DNA of 64,000 nucleotides from Anomaloglossus baeobatrachus (lineage: Eukaryota; Chordata; Amphibia; Anura; Aromobatidae): contig NC_134354.1 of the NCBI RefSeq assembly GCF_048569485.1, forward strand, positions 84,746,664 to 84,810,663. Direction: 5' to 3'. Positions within the stretch are counted from its first letter, which is position 1. The number at the start of each line of letters is the position of its first letter. Of the stretch, positions 56,511 through 64,000 are shown piece by piece. A model generated the notes under the pieces. It was given only the letters and a program-made list of their open reading frames with translations, was not told where the DNA came from and searched no databases. The position numbers and the translations under genes were made by a program.

Positions 56511-56825
56511 TAGAGTTTTTTATGTGTTTTGGATGAAAACTGTCCCATTTCAGGTATGTTGGATGGTCAATTGGCTTCTTGTACAGGGATGTCTCTATTT
56601 CATTGTTCCGTAGTTTAATAATGGTGTCCAAGAAGTTGATTTCAGTGCAGGAGTAGTTGAGTGTTAGGTTGATGGTGGGATGAAACTGATTAAATTGTTC
56701 ATGGAAGGTCTTCAGCTGCTGCTCAGACTCTGTCCAGATGATTAAAATATCGTCAATGTAACGGTAGTAGGCCAGAGGCCTGATAGGACAAGAGGATAAA
56801 AAGTCACTCTCAAGCCATGAAAAGA

Positions 56826-57012
56826 AAGAGAATTTTGTTTACTTACCGTAAATTCTTTTTCTTATAGTTCCGTATTGGGAGACCCAGACCATGGGTGTTT
56901 AGCTTCTGCCTCCGGAGGACACACAAAGTACTACACTTAAAAGTGTAGCTCCTCCCTCTGAGCTTATACACCCCCTGGTGAGCAGACCCAGCCAGTTTAG
57001 TGCAAAAGCTGA
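56826..57012. repeat. DIRS copy 6, 3'-side terminal inverted repeat
   Basis: Pairs with 62530-62689. Hairpin CTGG-TGAGCAGAC-CCAG. The outer stem reads GGGTGTTTAG/TTATACACCC in the left repeat, so it is imperfect in this copy. Confidence 0.88.
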
Positions 57013-57134
57013 AGGAGAATAGCCACCCACAAGTAGAACAGAGCAAGAGCCGGAACAACCGGAGACTCTGTCCACGACAACAGCCGGTGAAAACACGCGG
57101 AACAAGAAATTGCCAACAGACAACAGTGAGGGAG

Positions 57135-57235
57135 CTGGGTCTCCCAATACGAAACTATAAGAAAAAGAATTACGGTAAGTAAACAAAATTCTCTTTTTCT
57201 TTATCGTTCCTTTGGGAGACCCAGACCATGGGACG
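57135..57235. repeat. DIRS copy 6, internal complementary region
   Basis: Left-end complement (GAAACTATAAGAAAAAGAAT...) followed by right-end complement (TTTATCGTTCCTTTGGGAG). Confidence 0.9.
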
Positions 57236-57298
57236 ACTCAAAGCAGTCCCTGGGTGGGAAATAAACAGAAAAAACTAAGAAGTAGGCAGAACCTAACT

Positions 57299-58340
57299 TC
57301 ACAAATGGGCGACAGCCGCCTGAAGGATGCGTCTGCCCAAGCTCGCATCTGCCGAAGCATGAGCATGCACTTGGTAGTGCTTTGAAAAGGTATGCAGGCT
57401 AGTCCAAGTGGCAGCCTGACAGACTTGTTGAGCCGTAGCCTGGTGCCTGAAAGCCCAAGAGGCACCGACAGCTCTGGTCGAATGTGCCTTGATCCCCGGC
57501 GGGGGAGGCACCTGAGAACACTGGTAGGCGTCCGAAATGGTCGACCTAATCCAACGGGCTAAGGTCGGCTTAGAAGCAGAAGCCCTTGCGCCGGCCTGTG
57601 GTTAGCACAAAAAGAGAGGTGCACCGCCTAAGAGCAGCGGTGCGAGACACATAGATCCGGAGAGCACGCACCAGATCCAGAGTATGCAACGCTTTTTCAA
57701 AGCGATGAACAGTAGCCGGACAAAAGGAAGGTAGGGTAATGTCCTGGTAAAGGTGGAAAGGAGAGACCACCTTAGGAAGAAAGTCCGGAGTCGGATGGAG
57801 AACCACCTTGTCTTGATGAAAAACCAAAAAAGGTGACTCCGAAGAGAGCGCAGCCAAATTGGAGACTCTCCTGAGGGAAGTTATGGCCACCAGAAAGACC
57901 ACTTTCTGTGAAAGACGAAACAAAGAAACCTCCCCAAGAGGCTCAAAGGGGGGGTTTCTGCAAAACCGTGAGAACCAAATTAAGGTCCCAGGGATCCAAG
58001 GGCCGCCGGTAAGGCGGAATGATGTGAGACGCGCCCTGCATGAAGGTGCGGACCTGAGCCAGCCGGGCGAGACGCCGCTGGAACAGCACTGACAGAGCTG
58101 AGACTTGTCCCTTGAGAGAGTTGAGGGACAGTCCTAGCTGCAGACCGGACTGTAGAAAGGACAGAAGGGTCGGCAAGGAGAATGGCCAAGGAGGATGGCC
58201 GGAAGAGCGACACCAGGACAGGAAAATTTTCCAAGTCCTGTGATAGATCTTGGCGGAGGAAGACTTACGGGCCCGAGTCATAGTGGAGATGACTTCCGGA
58301 GGAATACCAGAAGCCGTCAAGATCCAGGACTCAAGAGCCA
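57299..58340 (-). pseudogene. DIRS copy 6 tyrosine recombinase (fossil)
   Basis: ARKSSSAKIYHRTWKIFLSW, TSLRRVSNLAALSSESP, KAHSTRAVGASWAFRHQA and SKHYQVHAHASADASLG are present. A few breaks. Confidence 0.83.
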
Positions 58341-60190
58341 CGCCGTCAATTTGAGAGCCACAGAATTCAGGCGGAAAAACGGACCTTGTGAGAGAAGGTC
58401 TGGACGGTCCGGGAGATGCCACGGCACCTCTACGGACAGATGGAGCAGGTCTGGGTACCAAGCTCGCCTGGGCCAGTCCGGAGCAATGAGGATGACTCGA
58501 CGGCCCTCCATTCTGATCTTGCGCAGGACTCTGGGCAAGAGGGCTAGAGGGGGAAACACGTAGGACAGACGAAACTGGGACCAGTCTTGAACCAGAGCGT
58601 CTGCGGCGAATGCCTGAGGATCGTGGGAGCGAGCCACGTAAACAGGAACTTTGTTGTTGTGACGGGATGCCATTAGGTCCACGTCCGGAGTGCCCCATTT
58701 GCGGCAGATTGACAAACACTGCCGGGTGCAGGGAACACTCGCCACTGTCCACGGTTTGACGCCTGAGATAATCTGCCTCCCAGTTTTCCACGCCTGGGAT
58801 GTGGACTGCGGATATGGTGGACTTGGAGTCCTCCACCCATTGAAGGATGCGTTGTACCTCCAACATTGCCAGGCGGCTGCGTGTTCCGCCTTGGTGATTG
58901 ATGTAGGCAACCGCTGTCGCGTTGTCTGACTGGACTCGGATGTGCCTGCCCGCCAACAGGTGGTGAAAAGCTAGGAGAGCCAGAAGCACGGCTCTGGTTT
59001 CCAGCACATTGATCGAAAGGGCTGACTCGGACGGAGTCCAAGTGCCCTGCGCTCTGTGGTGGAGACATACCGCTCCCCAGCCGGATAGACTGGCATCCGT
59101 GGTGAGGATCACCCAGGACGGGGCCAGGAAGGAGCGCCCCTGGGACAGAGAGAGGGGCCGAAGCCACCACTGAAGAGAGCTCCTGGTCTGTGGCGACAGA
59201 GCCACTAACCTGTGCAAGGAGGAAGGCCGTTTGTCTCAACAGCGGAGAATATCCAGTTGCAGGGGACGAAGATGGAACTGGGCAAAGGGAACAGCCTCCA
59301 TTGACGCCACCATTTGACCCAGCACCTGCATCAGGCGTCTGAGGGAATAACGGCGGGGCCTCAGCAGAGAGCGCACTGCCAGTTGGAGGGACTGCTGTTT
59401 GACTAAGGGAAACTTCACAAGTGCCGGCAAAGTCTCGAACTGCATCCCTAGGTACGTGAGACTCTGGGTCGGAGTCAGAGTGGATTTGGGAAGATTGACA
59501 AGCCACCCGAATTGGGCTAGAGTGGCGAGAGTGAGCGAGACACTCCGCTGACAGTCCGCGCTGGATGAAGCCTTGACTAGAAGGTCGTCCAGGTAAGGAA
59601 TCACTGCCAACCCCTGTAGGTGCAGGACCGCAATCACTGCTGCCATGACCTTGGTGAATACCCGAGGAGCTGTGGCCAACCCGAAGGGGAGAGCCACGAA
59701 TTGAAAATGATCGTCTCCGATTGCAAAACGTAGCCAACGCTGGTGTGAAACTGCAATTGGCACATGCAGATAGGCATCTCTGATGTCGATGGATGCCAGG
59801 AAATCCCCTTGGGTCATTGAGGCAATGACTGATCGCAGAGACTCCATGCGAAAATGCCGCACCTGAACATGCTTGTTGAGAAGCTTGAGATCCAGGATGG
59901 GCCGGAAGGAACAGTCCTTTTTGGGGACTAGGAAGAGATGTGAGTAGAAACCTCTGAACCGTTCCCGGGCGGGAACCGGTACAATTACTCCGTTGGCCTG
60001 CAAGGATGCCACGGCCTGTGAGAAGGCGGCGGCCTTGGAGCAGGGGGGAGTTGAGAGAAAAAATCTGTTTGGCGGGCTGGAAGAGAATTCTATCCTGTAG
60101 CCGTGGGAGATGATATCCCTCACCCACTGATCGGATACGTGTTGAAACCACGCGTCGCCAAAGTGGGAGAGCCTGCCACCGACTAAGGAC
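58320..60190 (-). pseudogene. DIRS copy 6 RT-RNase H region (fossil)
   Basis: FLASIDIRDAYLHVPIAV, LPFGLATAPRVFTKVMAAV and YLDDLLVKASSS for RT; TTDASLSGWGAVCLHH, VQSDNATAVAYINHQGG and HIPGVENWEADYLRRQ for RNase H; DLMASRHNNKVPVYVARSHD beyond. A few breaks. Confidence 0.85.
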
Positions 60191-60211
60191 GTTGCTGGCG
60201 CGGACAGATAG

Positions 60212-61652
60212 TCACGAGGAGGCTGCCTTAGCGGCAGCACCTCCTGCGGTCTTCTGTGGACACGCTTTTGGGCGCCAGCTGGATTTCTGGTCCTTGGCTG
60301 AGTTAGTGGACGAGGCCGAAGGCTTTGAGGACGACCAGTTGGAGGAACGAAAGGAGGGAAACCTCGACTGATTCCTACCCTGGACAGGTTTCCTGGTTTT
60401 GGTTTGTGGCATGGAAGTACTCTTCCCGCCAGTAGCTTCCTTAATAATTTCATCCAGCTTTTCTCCGAACAGCCGGGACCCAGCAAAAGGGAGCCCAGCA
60501 AGGTACTTCTTTGAAGAAGCATCTGCCTTCCACTCTCGAAGCCACAAGATCCTGCGGATAGCGAGGGAATTAGCCGAAGCCACCGCAGTGCGGTGAGAAG
60601 CCTCCAGCATGGCAGACATGGCATAGGATGAAAAAGCTGAAGCTTGGGAAGTTAAGGCAACCATTTCGGGCATAGATTCCCTGGCGAGGGAATGCATCCC
60701 CTCTAGAGAAGCGATAAGAGATGGCTTTGAGAGCCCACAGTGCTGCAAAAGTCTGGGAGAACGAGGCCCCCGCCGCTTCATATACGGATTTGGCCAGAAG
60801 GTCAATCTGGCGGTCAGTGGAATCCTTAAGGGAGGTGCCATCAGCCACTGACACAACGGTCCGGGCTGAGAGTCTAGACACCGGGGGGTCTACCTTTGGG
60901 GAATGAGCCCACTCCTTGACCACCTCAGGTGGAAAGGGGTCATCAGAACCACGCTTTGGGAAGAGTTTGTCAGGACAGGCCCTGGGCTTGGTCACAGTGG
61001 CCTGAAAACTGGAGTGGTTAAAGAACACACTCTTTGCTCTCTTAGGCGAGGTAAACTGGTGCTTTTCTGCCAGAGAGGGTTGCTCCTCTGATACTGGCGG
61101 ATTGAGATCCAGTACAGAATTAATGGAAGCAATCAAATCACTAACATCTGAGTCACTTTCGGACAGATCAATGGGGTACATGGAGTTAACCTCCGAGCCC
61201 CCCGTAAAGGCATCCTCCTCATCCTGCGAGTCAGCTCCTGAATCAGAGCCGCGGGACGAGGAAGGAGAGGGAACCCTGCGTCTCTTCTTAGGAGGACGGG
61301 GTCTGGGACCAGATGATGAATCCTCTGTGAGCTCCGGTCCTGAGAGACCCCTAGCAGCAGAGGCACCCTGTGAAGGGGGCTGATGCATGTTCAGCAAAGT
61401 CCTGGACAGAAGTCCCATGGACTCAGCAAAAGACTGGGAGATAGACCTAGAAAAGGATTCTACCCAAGCCGGGGGTTCAGCCACAGGAGCAGGAGCAGCC
61501 TGAGAGACCACTGGGGGTGAGACTCCAGGCTGTGGCACCGCCAGGTTAGAGCAGGCATCACAATGTGGATAGATGCTTGGTTCAGGCAGCAGGAGGTTAC
61601 ATGCAGCGCATACAGTATAAAGCTTTGGAGCCTTGCTCCTCGTGTGAGACAT
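60212..61652 (-). pseudogene. DIRS copy 6 gag-like gene (fossil)
   Basis: Starts MSHTRSKAPKLYTVCAACN, with CAAC and HCDAC pairs forming the N-terminal zinc-ribbon-like motif, then the acidic Ser-rich middle and the helical block ending in a basic tail. A few breaks. Confidence 0.78.
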
Positions 61653-62529
61653 GCTGCTGGAGTGGGGGCTCTGCAAGAGAATGAACCCCAGAGAGTATAT
61701 ACAGAGGTGCACAACCGGAGGTTGTGGCTTACCAGACCGCTGAAGCGGTTTGTGTGCCCTCCAGATCCCAAAGCCCGGACCTCCAAACACAGCACCCAGC
61801 AGGGATGCAGAGCGCAGACCAGCGTCTGAGTGAATCTCTGAGAAAATGGCCGCCGGAGCGAAGAGAGGGGGGCGGGACTTTGCTCTGAAGAGCGGGATCT
61901 GGAGGGCCATAGAAACCTACAGGGGAGGAGACACACACAGCAGTGGGGAGTGTCCCTCCCCTGTGCAGAACGGCCGCCGGGCGGAGCCGAGCCTGTCCCT
62001 CTGCATGAGTGACATGCGAGGGCAGTGAAACAGAAACTAGGCCTCTGGCGAAGCCGGGGCCTAAATTTGAGCGGCGAAGCCGACGAGCAGGCACCATCGG
62101 CGCGGTTCTCGTGCGACAGCTAGAGAACCCGCCGGAAAGGTCTTAAAAAACACAGCAAACACACTCTCCCCAAACAATAAAGCACAGGGACCCCCATACA
62201 TAAACGTCTCAGGTACTTAGCTGCCGAGACACAGGGCCAGGTCCCTGGGGATGAGTGCTCCGGTCCAGCAGGGTCCTGAAGGGCTGCGGATGGAGACCGG
62301 TCTCCTGCTAGGCATGGAGACCGTGCTGGCTCCCACTTCAAGCCAGAGCCCATGAGGGATGGTGAAGGAGCGCGGCATGTAAGGCTCCAGCCTTGGAAAT
62401 CAACCTTACAACACCGCCGACACAGTGGGGTGAGAAGGGACATGCCGGGAGTCCAGACATGGACCTGCTTTTCTTCAAACTCTTTTCAAAAATCAAACAA
62501 ATCAGATGAGAATGCATGTGTGGATGTAT
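61653..62529 (-). other. DIRS copy 6 leader
   Basis: GC-rich leader homologous to that of copy 4. Confidence 0.55.
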
Positions 62530-62689
62530 GCCTCCTGACACAAAGCGATAAACTGGCTGGGTCTGCTCACCAGGGGGTGTATAAGCTCAGAGGGAGGAGC
62601 TACACTTTTAAGTGTAGTACTTTGTGTGTCCTCCGGAGGCAGAAGCTAAACACCCATGGTCTGGGTCTCCCAAAGGAACGATGAAGAAA
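62530..62689. repeat. DIRS copy 6, 5'-side terminal inverted repeat
   Basis: Reverse complement of the other end; terminates AGGAACGATGAAGAAA. Confidence 0.88.
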
Positions 62690-62820
62690 TTTGCATATTG
62701 TGGTGCCATTTTGCTTCCCATTGCAGTCCCAGTCTCCTGTAGATATATGTCATTGTCAAATGCAAAGTAATTATGGGTGAGGATGAATTTTGTAAGCTTC
62801 ACCACAGAATTGGCATCTGT
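62690..62820 (-). pseudogene. Penelope-like element, RT piece beyond DIRS copy 6
   Basis: The minus strand codes LTKFILTHNYFAFDNDIYLQ and ETGTAMGSKMAPQYANFF, the RT box upstream of the YRYIDDIL box found at about 56770. The reading sense and the flanking bases show both pieces belonged to one element. Confidence 0.8.
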
Positions 62821-63056
62821 TCCTGTATTTTCCTGCACTGAAATCAACTTCTTGGACACAATCATTAAACTACGGAACAATGAAATAGAGACATCCCTGT
62901 ACAAGAAGCCAATTGACCATCCAACATACCTGAAATGGGACAGTTTTCATCCAAAACATATAAAAAAACTCTATTGTATACAGCCAGGCTATCAGGTACA
63001 ATCGGATATGTTCCAACAGTACAGATAGAGACAATCACCTTGAGGGCCTCAGAAGA
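62821..63056 (+). pseudogene. inverted second Penelope-like copy
   Basis: The plus strand codes CTEINFLDTIIKLRNNEIET, SLYKKPIDHPTYLKWDSFHP and then, after a frame change, NHLEGL. It is the same segment as 56640-56440 minus, but in the opposite direction, starting head-to-head with the piece to its left. It is cut by DIRS copy 7 after CCTTGAGGGCCTCAGAA. Confidence 0.8.
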
Positions 63057-63245
63057 GAAGGGAATTTTGTTACTTACCATAAATTCCTTTTCTTCTAGCT
63101 CCAATTGGGAGACCCAGACGATTGACGATTGGGTGTATAGCTACTGCCTCCGGAGGCCACACAAAGCACTACACTTAAAAGTGTAAGGCCCCTCCCCTTC
63201 TGCCTATACACCCCCCGTGGGATCACGGGCTCCTCAGTTTTAGTG
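63057..63245. repeat. DIRS copy 7, 3'-side terminal inverted repeat
   Basis: Contains GCCTCCGGAGGC, TACACTT-AA-AAGTGTA and CCCGTG-GGAT-CACGGG (63214-63229). A GACGATT word is duplicated near 63117-63128. Confidence 0.85.
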
Positions 63246-63380
63246 CAAAAGCAAGAAGGAGGAAAGCCAATAACTGGTTTAAAAACAAATTCAATCCGAA
63301 GAACATCGGAGAACTGAACCATTTAACATGAACAACATGTGTACCCGAAAAAACAAAAATCCCTAAGAAAACAGGGCGGG

Positions 63381-63483
63381 TGCTGGGTCTCCCAATTGGA
63401 GCTAGAAGAAAAGGAATTTACGGTAAGTAACAAAATTCCCTTCTTCTTTATCGCTCCTAATTGGGAGACCCAGACGATTGGGA
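63381..63483. repeat. DIRS copy 7, internal complementary region
   Basis: Left-end complement followed by TTTATCGCTCCTAATTGGGAG-type sequence, which predicts the unseen right end of this copy. Confidence 0.87.
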
Positions 63484-63550
63484 CGTCCAAAAGCAGTCCC
63501 TGGGTGGGTAAAATAACACCTCGTGACAGGACCGTAAAAACAGTCCTTTT

Positions 63551-64000
63551 CTACAGGTGGGCAACCGCCGCCTGAAGGACTTGTCTACCTAGGCTGGCGT
63601 CCGCCGAAGCGTAGGTATGCACCTGATAATGCTTGGTGAAAGCGTGCAGACTCGACCAGGTAGCCGCCTGGCACACCTGCTGAGCCGTAGCCTGGTGCCG
63701 TAATGCCCAGGACGCACCCACGGCTCTGGTAGAATGGGCTTTCAGCCCTGAGGGAACCGGAAGCCCAGCAGAACGGTAGGCATCAAGAATTGGTTCCTTG
63801 ATCCACCGAGCCAAGGTGGATCTGGAAGCTTGCAACCCTTTACGCTGACCAGCGACAAGGACAAAGAGTGCATCCGAGCGGCGCAGGGGCGCCGTGCGGG
63901 AAATGTAGATTCTGAGTGCTCTCACCAGATCCAACAAATGCAAATCCTTCTCACATTGATGAACTGGATGAGGACAAAGAAGGTAAGGAGATATCCTGAT
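63551..64000 (-). CDS. DIRS copy 7 tyrosine recombinase, C-terminal part (fossil)
   Basis: Carries LALRIYISRTAP-like sequence (LDLVRALRIYISRTAP), KAHSTRAVGASWALRHQA with HxxR, and TKHYQVHTYASADASLG with the tyrosine. The arginine block lies beyond the window edge. Confidence 0.82.
   Translation of the reverse strand: MRISPYLLCPHPVHQCEKDLHLLDLVRALRIYISRTAPLRRSDALFVLVAGQRKGLQASRSTLARWIKEPILDAYRSAGLPVPSGLKAHSTRAVGASWALRHQATAQQVCQAATWSSLHAFTKHYQVHTYASADASLGRQVLQAAVAHL

Larger units (their letters stand above)
55291..56825 (-). mobile_element. Penelope-like element, 3' part
   Basis: The minus strand holds the end of an RT domain (PLAYYRYIDDILIIW catalytic box near 56770, then CTEINFLDTIIKLRNNEIET), a linker, and a GIY-YIG nuclease. 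After these come a 3' tail with a hammerhead-like motif and CTTTGTACCGTGTTAGCCAG near 55300. Its upstream part reappears at 62690-62820, on the far side of DIRS copy 6. Confidence 0.85.
56826..62689 (-). mobile_element. DIRS retrotransposon, subfamily B, copy 6 (full length, 5.9 kb)
   Basis: Full set of DIRS parts, closely similar to copy 4. Inserted inside the RT gene of the Penelope-like element. Looks nearly whole with a few breaks, so young. Confidence 0.93.
63057..64000 (-). mobile_element. DIRS retrotransposon, subfamily A, copy 7 (runs off the window)
   Basis: The left end, the internal complementary region and the recombinase end are in the window; the rest lies beyond it. Inserted into the inverted Penelope-like copy. 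Sense to the host gene like the other six. What is visible looks fairly intact. Confidence 0.88.

Noticed and set aside
1-64000. tRNA and rRNA genes
   Set aside because: None recognised by eye; no cloverleaf with A and B boxes or rRNA-like run was seen.

Overview
The window looks like amphibian (frog-type) nuclear DNA. It is repeat-dense and AT/GC mixed, with no operons. It contains several TTAA-flanked MITEs, CR1/L2-type LINE pieces, Penelope-like elements and, above all, full-size DIRS retrotransposons with a tyrosine recombinase. The species call is inference from repeat content, not a database match. Family names also come from recognised motifs, not searches.

One host gene is visible, on the minus strand. 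Its last four coding exons lie at 54381-54549, 52061-52146, 37732-37824 and 19430-19600 (stop included). They follow one another in consistent phase and encode a C-terminus I do not recognise. The introns between them are about 2.2, 14.2 and 18.1 kb and are swollen mainly by DIRS insertions.

Layout. 1-850: unassigned, with a possible worn end of another tyrosine-recombinase element. 1250-3665: a foldback transposon whose core is a 1.6-kb inverted repeat. 4222-4531: a small inverted repeat. 4960-5306: Kolobok-like MITE. 5380-8470: an old, eroded tyrosine-recombinase retroelement. 8548-9279 and 9488-10045: further MITEs. 10638-16646: DIRS copy 1, downstream of the host stop codon. 16857-18263: a worn MITE, LINE fragments and a palindromic hammerhead-bearing Penelope-like repeat. 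20888-21750: mariner-like MITE carrying a CA/CACGTA microsatellite. 22224-28342 and 28341-33121: DIRS copies 2 and 3, joined end to end. 35085-37115: L2/CR1-type LINE split by a MITE. 38147-44043: DIRS copy 4. 45446-51387: DIRS copy 5. 52540-54312: MITEs, a GC-rich minisatellite and a LINE tail. 55291-63056: Penelope-like sequence interrupted by DIRS copy 6 (56826-62689) and cut by DIRS copy 7 (63057 to the window end).

All seven DIRS copies lie on the minus strand, the same sense as the host gene. Copies 1, 2, 3, 5 and 7 form subfamily A; copies 4 and 6 form subfamily B. Each has terminal inverted repeats and an internal complementary region matching both outer ends, the mark of DIRS replication through a circular intermediate. 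Reading 5' to 3' on the minus strand each shows leader, gag-like gene, RT-RNase H region, tyrosine recombinase, internal complementary region and terminal repeat. They are treated here as fossils. Two features of their ends stand out: a compact set of hairpins with matched changes between copies, and a mirror-symmetric pair of splice-site-like motifs that could define a roughly 300-330-nt cassette exon in every copy.
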